A stretch of DNA of 58,549 nucleotides. Source: Actinomycetes bacterium. Lineage in GTDB: Bacteria; Actinomycetota; Actinomycetes; Actinomycetales; Microbacteriaceae. The stretch covers positions 1 through 58,549 of the forward strand of contig JAEYZI010000030.1 in assembly GCA_023428065.1 (NCBI GenBank). The letters run 5' to 3'. The notes below the pieces were generated by a model. The model worked only from the letters and a program-made list of their open reading frames with translations, searched no databases and was not told the origin of the DNA. Below are positions 32,789-39,970 of this stretch, in pieces (position 1 is the first letter of the stretch; each line of letters starts with the position of its first letter). Made by a program: the position numbers and the translations under genes.

Positions 32789-33658
32789 CTAACGGCGCTT
32801 CGGGCGTCGGGCGAGCAGCGGGATGAGCAGCAGCAGCGTCACGGTGACGACGACGAGGCTCGACGATGCGGCGATCGTGGGGTCGACCTCGACCGTGACG
32901 GCCGTGTACATCTGCACGGGAAGGGTCTGGAAGAGGGGGGAGCGCAGGAAGAGCGCGATGACGACCTCGTCGAGCGAGGTGACGAACGCGAACACCGCGC
33001 CCGTGAGCACCCCGCGGCTGATGAGCGGCAGCGTCACGCGCAGGAAGGTGCGCGCGGGCGAGGCGCCGAGGGATGCGGATGCGCGCAGCAGCTTCGGGTC
33101 GAACCCGCCGAGCGCGCTCGTCACGGAGACGAGCACGAACGGCACGCCGATCGCGGCGTGCGCGAGCACGTAGCCGCCGATCTCGCCCACGAGGTGCCAC
33201 TGCAGGAACGACACGTACACGGCGACCGCGACGACGATCGCGGGCGTGACCATCGAGATCATGAGCATCGTGCGCACCAGCCGCGACAGGCTGCCGGTGA
33301 GGCTGTGCAGCCCGAGTGCCGCGGCCGTGCCGACGACGGTCGCGATCGCGGCGGCGAGCACGGCCACGAGGAGCGAGTTCAGCAGCGAGCCGTACCACTT
33401 CGGGTTCGTGAAGAAGTTCTCGTAGAGCTCGAAGGTGAACTGCTTCGGCGGGAACTGGAAGCTGCCCTGCCCTCCGAAGCTCATTGGGATCACGAAGAGC
33501 GTCGGGAGGATGAAGTAGAGCGCCACGGCCACGCCGACGACGGCGAGCCACCACGGGATCGGGTCGACCGAGCGGTCGCGCCGCCGGCGGCCGCGCGGGC
33601 CGGCCGTGATGACGGCGGTCTCGAGCGACTCGGGGCCGCGCTGGGTGAGCGAGGTCAT
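32789..33658 (-). CDS. ABC transporter permease (PotC-like)
   Basis: A 289-residue inner-membrane permease with six hydrophobic helices starting about residue 38. The cytoplasmic EAA loop reads ASASLGASPARTFLRVTLPLISRG, contacting the ATPase. ATG 33658 overlaps the end of the PotB gene (GATGA-type 4-nt overlap). The basic Arg-rich N-terminus (GPRGRRRRDRS) marks the cytoplasmic side. Confidence 0.92.
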   Translation of the reverse strand: MTSLTQRGPESLETAVITAGPRGRRRRDRSVDPIPWWLAVVGVAVALYFILPTLFVIPMSFGGQGSFQFPPKQFTFELYENFFTNPKWYGSLLNSLLVAVLAAAIATVVGTAAALGLHSLTGSLSRLVRTMLMISMVTPAIVVAVAVYVSFLQWHLVGEIGGYVLAHAAIGVPFVLVSVTSALGGFDPKLLRASASLGASPARTFLRVTLPLISRGVLTGAVFAFVTSLDEVVIALFLRSPLFQTLPVQMYTAVTVEVDPTIAASSSLVVVTVTLLLLIPLLARRPKRR

Positions 33659-34554
33659 CGACGGGCCCCCGATCCGGATGTCGCGACGACGCCGATCGCC
33701 GAGATCGTGCCGCCGATGCGGTTGGCCCACGCGACGAGCAGCAGGGTCACGACGAGCACGACCATGCCGAGCGCCCCGGCGCCCGCGAAGTCGAGCAGCT
33801 GGGTCGTGCGCTGCGCGAGCAGCTGGGCGATGAGCGACTGCTGCGGCGAGCCGAGCAGGGCGGGCGTCACGTAGAAGCCGAGGCTGAGCGTGAAGACGAG
33901 GATGAGGCCCGCGACGACTCCGCCGCGCGAGAGCGGCCAGTAGACCTTCCAGAACGCGACGATCGGGCGCGACCCGAGGCCGCGCGCGGCGAGCAGGAGC
34001 TTGCGATCGATCCCCGAGAGCGAGCTGAACAGGGGCAGCACCATGAACGGCAGCAGCACCTGGCTCATGGCGATCGTCACGCCGATCTGCGAGCCGACGA
34101 GCTGGATGTCGCCGAGCCCGATCCAGCTGAGCGCCGTGTGCACGGGGCCGCCGCGCTGCAGGATCACGAGCCACGCGAAGTTGCGCGCCATGACCGAGGT
34201 CCAGAATGGGATGAGCACGACGACGAGCAACACGGCCCGCGTGCGGTCGCTCACGCGCGTCATGAAGTACGCGTAGGGGTAGCCGAGCAGGAAGGCGATG
34301 ACGGTCACGAGGGCCGCGGTCGTCGCCGTGCGCCCGAGCACCGTGAGCGTCACGCCATCGGTGAAGAGGCGCACGTAGTTGTCGAGCGTCCAGGTGGGAC
34401 TCGAGATGCTGCGGATGAGGCTCTGGGCGAGCGGCACGAGCAGCACGACCGTGAGCAGCGCGAGCGCCGGCACGAGCAGCAGCCAGTGGGCGTCGACGCG
34501 CCTCCTGCGCAGCACGCGCGCGGCGTCCGCGGGATCGGGTGTCGGGTCGGTCAC
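33655..34554 (-). CDS. ABC transporter permease (PotB-like)
   Basis: A 299-residue permease with six helices; the EAA loop is AARGLGSRPIVAFWKVYWPLSRGG. The periplasmic segment ARNFAWLVILQRGGPVHTALSWIGLG is typical of PotB/PotH proteins. Start is GTG 34554 with GAGAGGA upstream, overlapping the IclR stop in GTGA. It forms the membrane heterodimer with the PotC homologue. Confidence 0.92.
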   Translation of the reverse strand: MTDPTPDPADAARVLRRRRVDAHWLLLVPALALLTVVLLVPLAQSLIRSISSPTWTLDNYVRLFTDGVTLTVLGRTATTAALVTVIAFLLGYPYAYFMTRVSDRTRAVLLVVVLIPFWTSVMARNFAWLVILQRGGPVHTALSWIGLGDIQLVGSQIGVTIAMSQVLLPFMVLPLFSSLSGIDRKLLLAARGLGSRPIVAFWKVYWPLSRGGVVAGLILVFTLSLGFYVTPALLGSPQQSLIAQLLAQRTTQLLDFAGAGALGMVVLVVTLLLVAWANRIGGTISAIGVVATSGSGARR

Positions 34555-35330
34555 GATGTCCTCTCTTCCGAGGCGAGCATCACGCTCAGCCGGTCGGCCG
34601 CCTCGCGCAGCAGCTCGACCCGCCCGACGACGTCGTCGGGCGACAGCACGGGGCTCGTGCCGAGCAGCGCGATGGCGGCCTGGATGTCACGGGGTCCGAA
34701 GACGGGCGCGGCCACGGAGGCGAGCCCGATGCGTCCGAGGTCGGCCCACGCGAGGCGTTCGCGACGCACGCGCGCGAGCGCCGCCGCTTCGAGTCGGCGC
34801 TCCTCCTCGCTGAGCGCGGAGTGCACGCGAGCCACGGCGGCCGCGTCGGACTGGAAGGCGAGCAGCACACGCGACTGCGCGGCGCGCACCTCGAGCACCG
34901 TGCCGACGCGCACGGTGAGGATGATGGTGCCCTCGCTCGCCTCCTCGACGAGGGTGACGACGGCGCCCGTGCGGCCGAGGAAGCTCAGCACGCACGTGAG
35001 CCCCGTGCGGTCGGAGAGCTGGCGCATGATCGCCGGCGCGATGGTGAGCAGCTGCTGCCGACCCGCGACGAGCGCGGAGAGCTGGTCGAAGAGCGGGCCG
35101 AGGCCGTACGAGCCGTCGAGGAAGCCGGAGCTCTGCAGCGACTGCAGGTAGCGGTGCGCGGTCGACCGGTTGAGGCCCAGGCGGTCGGCGACGAGGGCGG
35201 GCGTGAGCTGGCGCGTGTCCTGGTCGAGGAGCCCGAGCACGGCGGCCGCGCGCTCGATCGATTGGATCGATCCGCGCTCCGGGTCGAGGGCGAGCTCGGT
35301 CACCCCGAGCGCCGCATCCGTCGTCGCCAT
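34551..35330 (-). CDS. IclR-family transcriptional regulator (first gene of the transporter operon)
   Basis: A 259-residue IclR regulator. Winged helix about 20-75 (SIQSIERAAAVLGLLDQDTRQLTPALVADRLGLNRSTAHRYLQSL); effector domain with TCVLSFLGRTGAVVTLVEEASEGTIILTVRVG and LASVAAPVFGPRDIQAAIALLG. ATG 35330 follows GAGGAGGT. It leads the PotB-C-A-D operon and is divergent from the DUF6282 operon. Three TTC-N7-GAA sites lie in the 230-base gap, making it the probable regulator of both arms of the cluster. Confidence 0.9.
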   Translation of the reverse strand: MATTDAALGVTELALDPERGSIQSIERAAAVLGLLDQDTRQLTPALVADRLGLNRSTAHRYLQSLQSSGFLDGSYGLGPLFDQLSALVAGRQQLLTIAPAIMRQLSDRTGLTCVLSFLGRTGAVVTLVEEASEGTIILTVRVGTVLEVRAAQSRVLLAFQSDAAAVARVHSALSEEERRLEAAALARVRRERLAWADLGRIGLASVAAPVFGPRDIQAAIALLGTSPVLSPDDVVGRVELLREAADRLSVMLASEERTS

Positions 35331-35376
35331 GCCACCTCCTCGTCGAGGTCCAGTTGTTCGAAATGCGTTCTGCGAT

Positions 35377-35389
35377 TTCAGAATACGAA
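35377..35389 (-). promoter_or_regulatory. IclR-type operator on the transporter side
   Basis: On the minus strand TTCGTATTCTGAA, 12 of 13 identical to the site at 35510-35522 on the other strand. It lies 47 bases before the IclR start. A partly overlapping TTCTG-N6-CAGAA repeat (35368-35383) enlarges the palindromic region. Confidence 0.6.
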
Positions 35390-35509
35390 CGCTAGAACAG
35401 GAGGGCTCGTTCGTCAACTCTCCCCGCGAGAACGCTCGTATCGGGTGCGCGTCCCTTATTGCGGGCTTTGCGCGGATGGGGATGGCGGTGTAGACATGTC
35501 GCCGAGCGT

Positions 35510-35542
35510 TTCGTAATCTGAACGCACTATTCGCCATCCGAA
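35510..35542 (+). promoter_or_regulatory. Two IclR-type operator sites, exactly 20 bases apart
   Basis: TTCGTAATCTGAA (35510-35522) and TTCGCCATCCGAA (35530-35542) have centres 20 bases apart, two helical turns, so both face the same side of DNA. The second site ends just before the AAGGAGG ribosome site of the DUF6282 gene, a position suited to repression. Confidence 0.65.
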
Positions 35543-35560
35543 CACAAGGAGGTTCGTCGG

Positions 35561-36490
35561 ATGTCCACCGTCGACGATCGGGCCACCCCGTCACCCGCAC
35601 TGCTCAAGGTCCTCACGGGGGCGGTGGATCTGCACACCCACTCGGGGCCGAGCCCCTTCCCGCGGCGCATCAACCACGTCGAGGCCTCGTACGACGCCGC
35701 GCGCATCGGCATGCGCGCGATCCTCATCAAGTCGCACCACCACAACACCGTCATGGATCTGCTCGCGATGCGCGACCTGCTCGCCGACGCGCCAACGCCG
35801 GCCTACGGCGGCGTCGCCCTCAACTCCGAGGTCGGCGGCATCAACCCCTCGGCCGTCGCCGTCGCCATCAAGATGGGCGGCCGCGCCGTGTGGGGGCCGA
35901 CCGTGTCCGCCGCCCAGCACATCGCCGCGCACAGCCACGACGACGGCTTCCCGACCGCCGGCTCCGACCTCGAGGAGAAGGCCGAGTCGATCTTCGACGA
36001 GAACGGCGACGTGTCAGCCGAGACGGTGCGCGTCACCCAGCTCGTCGCGAAGGCCGACATCATGCTCACGGGCGGCCACCTCGACGTCGAGTCCCAGAAG
36101 GCGCTCTTCGCGACCGCGAAGGAGAACGGCGTGCGCCGCATCCTGCTCCACCACCCCGACTTCATCGTCGGCGCCTCGGAGAACGACGTCGAGGAGCTCC
36201 TCTCCTACGGCGCGTTCGTCGAGCACGAGATGTCCATGTACCACCCGGGCGTCCCAGCGCCCGGGTGGCCGATCTCCCGCCTGATCGACTGGATCGAGCG
36301 GATCGGCCCCGACCGCACCGTCATCGACTCCGACCTCGGCCAGGAGGGCAACCCGCTGCCCGTCGACGGCTACCTGTACGTCGCGCAGCAGCTGCTCGAC
36401 CACGGGATCCCGGAGAAGGACGTGCGGCAGATGATGTGCCACAACACCGCCTACCTCCTCGGTCTCGAGGACTCGCCGAAGGCCGGATGA
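35561..36490 (+). CDS. DUF6282-family metal-dependent hydrolase-like protein
   Basis: A 309-residue protein with an amidohydrolase/PHP-like TIM-barrel pattern: HxH at His25 and His27 (AVDLHTHSGPSPFPR), a KSHHHNT cluster at 58-63, TGGHLDVESQKAL, LLHHPDF and CHNTAYLLGL near the end. DUF6282 proteins have no assigned reaction; hydrolysis of a C-N or C-O bond is suggested by the fold. ATG 35561 has AAGGAGG eight bases upstream. It is the first gene of the five-gene operon and is coupled to the next gene by ATGA. Confidence 0.78.
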   Translation: MSTVDDRATPSPALLKVLTGAVDLHTHSGPSPFPRRINHVEASYDAARIGMRAILIKSHHHNTVMDLLAMRDLLADAPTPAYGGVALNSEVGGINPSAVAVAIKMGGRAVWGPTVSAAQHIAAHSHDDGFPTAGSDLEEKAESIFDENGDVSAETVRVTQLVAKADIMLTGGHLDVESQKALFATAKENGVRRILLHHPDFIVGASENDVEELLSYGAFVEHEMSMYHPGVPAPGWPISRLIDWIERIGPDRTVIDSDLGQEGNPLPVDGYLYVAQQLLDHGIPEKDVRQMMCHNTAYLLGLEDSPKAG

Positions 36491-37419
36491 TGCAGACCGC
36501 CGAGAAGGTGATCATCAGCACCGCGGTCACCGGCAGCGTCAACGTGCCGTCGCAGAGCGACTACCTGCCGCTCGCGCCCGAGGAGGTCGTGCGCGCCTCC
36601 GTGGAGGCGGCGGCCGCCGGGTCGGCCATCATCCACCTGCACGCGCGCCACCCCGACGGGCGGCCCGCGTTCGAGGCGGAGGTGTTCGAGCAGATCATCC
36701 CGCCGATCCTCGAGCAGGTCGACGTGGTCATCAACATCTCCACGGGCGGCTCCTCGCAGATGACGATGGAGGAGCGCCTCGCGGGCGCGACGCGGTTCAG
36801 CCCCGAGCTCGCCTCGCTCAACATGGGCTCGATGAACTTCGTGTACTCCGGCATCGCCGACAAGGTGACGCACTGGAAGCACGACTGGGAGGAGCCGTAC
36901 GTGCGGGGCACGTACAGCCACCCCTTCATCAACAGCTTCGACCGCATCGAGTACGTGCTCCGCGAGCTCGGGGCGCGCGGCACCCGGTTCGAGTTCGAGT
37001 GCTACGACATCGGGCACCTGTACTCGCTCGCGTACTTCGTCGAGAAGGGCCTCGCCGAGCCGCCGTTCATGATCCAGGGCGTCTTCGGCATCCTCGGCGG
37101 CATCGGCTCCGACCACGCCAATCTCGAGCACATGGTGCGCATCGCCGACAAGCTCTTCGGCGACGACTACCAGTTCTCGGCGTTCGCGGCCGGCCGCGAC
37201 CAGATGCAGTTCGCGACGCATTCCGCGTGGCTCGGCGGCCACGTGCGGGTCGGGCTCGAGGACAGCCTCTGGATCGGCAAGGGCAAGCTCGCCGAGAGCA
37301 ACGCCCAGCAGGTCGAGAAGATCCGCGGGGTCATCGAAGACCTCGGCCGCCCCCTCGCGACGCCCGACGACGCCCGCCGGATGCTCGGCCTGAAGGGCCT
37401 CGCCGGCGTCACCCTCTGA
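36487..37419 (+). CDS. Beta-keto acid cleavage enzyme (BKACE/Kce family)
   Basis: A 310-residue TIM-barrel enzyme of the family that includes 3-keto-5-aminohexanoate cleavage enzyme. These zinc enzymes cleave a beta-keto acid with acetyl-CoA to acetoacetate and a new CoA ester. Zinc ligands His50 and His52 lie in IIHLHARHPDG. INISTGGSS and FECYDIGHLYSL are further family blocks, with the glutamate of FEFECYD the likely third ligand. ATG 36487 overlaps the previous stop; a second ATG follows at 36490. The gene places a beta-keto acid intermediate in this pathway. Confidence 0.88.
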   Translation: MMQTAEKVIISTAVTGSVNVPSQSDYLPLAPEEVVRASVEAAAAGSAIIHLHARHPDGRPAFEAEVFEQIIPPILEQVDVVINISTGGSSQMTMEERLAGATRFSPELASLNMGSMNFVYSGIADKVTHWKHDWEEPYVRGTYSHPFINSFDRIEYVLRELGARGTRFEFECYDIGHLYSLAYFVEKGLAEPPFMIQGVFGILGGIGSDHANLEHMVRIADKLFGDDYQFSAFAAGRDQMQFATHSAWLGGHVRVGLEDSLWIGKGKLAESNAQQVEKIRGVIEDLGRPLATPDDARRMLGLKGLAGVTL

Positions 37420-37445
37420 CCAAACCAGCCACGAACGGACAGCAC

Positions 37446-38384
37446 ATGAGCATGTACGCCAAGGACGACATCCGCTCGGCCCTGCAGGCGACCGCGCCGA
37501 CCGTCCAGGTCGACCCGTCGACGCCCATCAAGCCCTCGCAGTGGATCGAGTTCCTGACGCTCGAGCCGAGCGCGACCCTCCCGCGGGGGAGCCGGATGTG
37601 GAACGCGCGCGCCGCGAACCTCGTCGTCTCCTACGTCGACGGGCGGGCAGGCGACGTGCTCGAGCGCGTCGGGCAGCCCGACGAGTACGCCGTGCTGCAG
37701 TACTCCGAGAGCGCGCGCATCCGCGTCGTCGCGCCGGATGCCACGGCCGACGTCGCCGAGGAGGCGTTCGTCGTGGTGCCGCCCGGCGACTCCCGCGTCG
37801 AGCTCCTGAGCGACGGGCCCGTCATCCGGCTCTTCTCGGTGCGCTCCGACGATCTGCGGGAGTCGGCCCTCAACGCCGACGCGTACGAGGAGCCGGATGC
37901 GCGCTGTGCGCCGCTCGGCGAGTGGCCCGAGCCGGTGGGCGGGTTCCGCCTGCGCGTGTACCGGCTCGCGGAGACGCCCATCGCGCCCGGCCGATTCGGG
38001 CGCATCTTCCGCACGACCAACGTCATGGTGAACTTCCTCGCCGAGGAGCCGACGCCGCGCGACCCGCACAAGCTCTCCCCGCACCACCACGACGACTTCG
38101 AGCAGATCTCGCTCGCCGTCAAGGGCGACTTCGTGCACCACATCCGCTACCCGTGGGGCCCGGACTCGGCCGCCTGGCGACCCGACGAGCACCGCCAGAT
38201 CGCGACGCCGTCGATCTGCATCATCCCGCCGCCCACCGTCCACACGACGCAGGGGGTGGGAGCGCACCAGCAGCTCATCGACATCTTCTCGCCGCCGCGC
38301 GTCGACTTCTCCACCTCGGGCTGGGTGCTCAACGCGGCCGACTACCCGGCGGCGCCCGACCGCGGTATCCCGGAGGGGAACTGA
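37446..38384 (+). CDS. Cupin-domain protein of unknown function
   Basis: A 312-residue protein. The C-terminal third is a cupin with HHHDDFEQISLAVKGDF (His and Glu metal ligands) and IIPPPTVHTTQG (second-motif His). The N-terminal part looks like a second, degenerate cupin (RIRVVAPDATADVAEEAFVVVPPGDSRVELL). It may be an isomerase, a dioxygenase-like enzyme or a sensor; none can be chosen. ATG 37446 lies 26 bases after the BKACE stop. The stop overlaps the next ATG (TGATG). Confidence 0.8.
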   Translation: MSMYAKDDIRSALQATAPTVQVDPSTPIKPSQWIEFLTLEPSATLPRGSRMWNARAANLVVSYVDGRAGDVLERVGQPDEYAVLQYSESARIRVVAPDATADVAEEAFVVVPPGDSRVELLSDGPVIRLFSVRSDDLRESALNADAYEEPDARCAPLGEWPEPVGGFRLRVYRLAETPIAPGRFGRIFRTTNVMVNFLAEEPTPRDPHKLSPHHHDDFEQISLAVKGDFVHHIRYPWGPDSAAWRPDEHRQIATPSICIIPPPTVHTTQGVGAHQQLIDIFSPPRVDFSTSGWVLNAADYPAAPDRGIPEGN

Positions 38385-39199
38385 TGCCGACGCTCCCGCT
38401 CGCGCGCAGCCTGTTCCGCGCCGCCCTCGCCGACACCTCGCGCGTGCCGCTCGGCACGTGGGTGAAGCTGCCCGCGACCGAAAGCATGGAGCTCGTCGCC
38501 CTCGCCGGCTTCGACTTCGCGGTCATCGACCTCGAGCACTCGACGATGAACCTCGAGACCGTCTACCGGCACATCGGCACGGCACTGCTCACGGGCGTCT
38601 CGCCGATCGTGCGCGTGCCGAGCCTCGAGGGCGGCATCGTGCAGCGCGTGCTCGACGCGGGCGCGGAGGGCATCATGCTGCCGCACGTCGACACAGCCGA
38701 GCAGGCGCGTGCCGCCGTCGCCGCGGTGCGGTTCCCGCCGCTCGGCTCGCGCGGCGTCGGCAGCACGAGCCGGGCGGGGGCGTGGGGCGCGGTGTCGCGC
38801 GCCGAGTACCTCCGCTACGGCAACGAGGAGGTCGTGCTCATCCCGCAGCTCGAGAGCGCGGAGGCCGTCCGCAACGCGCGCGCGATCGCCGAGATCCCCG
38901 GCGTCGACGTGCTGCTCGTGGGCGCGGCCGACCTCTCGACGAGCATGGGGCTCACGGAGTCCGACCCCGACGTCGTGTCGCTCATCGCGGAGGCCGTGCG
39001 CGGCGCGCACGGGGCCGGGCGCCCGATCGGCAACGCGGGCGCCCCGACGGCCGCGAGCGTGCGGGCGGCGCTCGATGCGGGCTTCGACTTCACGATGCTC
39101 GGCAACGACGCCGGCCTGCTCGGCGCCGCGGCGCGCGCCGCCGTCGAGGCGGGGCGCGATGTCGCACGGCAGGATGAGTCCGACGAAGGGGTCGCATGA
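38384..39199 (+). CDS. HpcH/HpaI-family class II aldolase
   Basis: A 271-residue aldolase of the 2-keto-3-deoxy acid type, acting on 4-hydroxy-2-keto acids to release pyruvate. Glu51-His52 in IDLEHSTMN correspond to the catalytic His dyad region. IVRVPSLEGG carries the substrate arginine. IPQLESAEAVRNA and GAADLSTSMG carry the metal-binding Glu and Asp. ATG 38384 overlaps the cupin stop, and the stop overlaps the SDR start. With BKACE it implies carbon-carbon cleavage of a multifunctional keto acid. Confidence 0.9.
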   Translation: MPTLPLARSLFRAALADTSRVPLGTWVKLPATESMELVALAGFDFAVIDLEHSTMNLETVYRHIGTALLTGVSPIVRVPSLEGGIVQRVLDAGAEGIMLPHVDTAEQARAAVAAVRFPPLGSRGVGSTSRAGAWGAVSRAEYLRYGNEEVVLIPQLESAEAVRNARAIAEIPGVDVLLVGAADLSTSMGLTESDPDVVSLIAEAVRGAHGAGRPIGNAGAPTAASVRAALDAGFDFTMLGNDAGLLGAAARAAVEAGRDVARQDESDEGVA

Positions 39200-39954
39200 C
39201 GATGGGCATTCTCGAAGACAAGGTCGTGCTGCTGGTCGGCGCGAGCACCGGCATCGGCGCGGAGGCCGCGCGCGTCTGCGCGGCGGAGGGCGCCTCGCTC
39301 GTGCTCGCCTCCCGGTCGGCGGATGCCCTCGACCGGCTCGCGGGCGAGCTCGCCGACGCGGGGCACGCGGTCGCGACGGCCGCGGGCGACGTGACCTCGG
39401 CATCCGACGTGGCCCGCATGGTCGACACGGCCGTCGAGCGCTTCGGGCGGCTCGACGGGGCGTTCAACAACGCCGGCCTCACCCAGAGCGGACTGCTGCA
39501 CGAGGTGAGCGAGGAGGACTTCGACCGCCTGTTCGAGGTCAACGTCAAGGGCGTGTGGCTGTGCCTGCGCGAGGAGCTGCGGGTCATGCGCGCGGCGGGC
39601 GCCGGCTCGATCGTCAACACCTCGAGCGTCGGCGGCTTCAAGGGCAGCTCGGGGCTCGGCGCGTACCAGGCCACGAAGCACGCCGTCGTGGGGCTCACCC
39701 GAACCGCCGCGCACGACAACGGGCCGCTCGGCATCCGCGTCAACACGGTCGCCCCCGGCCCGACCGAGTCGGCGATGCTCGACGCGATGCGCCGCGCCGA
39801 CCCCGACGCGATCCCCCGCCGCCTCGCCGCCATGCCGTTGCGCAAGGTCGGCACGGGGGCCGAGGTGGCCAACGCCGTCGCCTGGCTGCTGAGCGACCGC
39901 GCGAGCCACGTGACGGGGGCCGTGCTGCCCGTCGAGGGCGGCTTCACCGCCTGA
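39196..39954 (+). CDS. Short-chain dehydrogenase/reductase
   Basis: A 252-residue classical SDR. Cofactor loop GASTGIG at 15-21, NNAG at about 91-94, catalytic Ser144, Tyr157 and Lys161 (YQATK). ASRS after strand 2 suggests NADP over NAD, weakly. It ends the operon DUF6282-BKACE-cupin-HpaI-SDR. Oxidising a hydroxy acid to the keto acid used by BKACE or the aldolase would fit (inference). It converges on the lipoprotein gene with a 16-base gap. Confidence 0.93.
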   Translation: MTMGILEDKVVLLVGASTGIGAEAARVCAAEGASLVLASRSADALDRLAGELADAGHAVATAAGDVTSASDVARMVDTAVERFGRLDGAFNNAGLTQSGLLHEVSEEDFDRLFEVNVKGVWLCLREELRVMRAAGAGSIVNTSSVGGFKGSSGLGAYQATKHAVVGLTRTAAHDNGPLGIRVNTVAPGPTESAMLDAMRRADPDAIPRRLAAMPLRKVGTGAEVANAVAWLLSDRASHVTGAVLPVEGGFTA

Positions 39955-39970
39955 GCGCGGTCGCCGTCGG

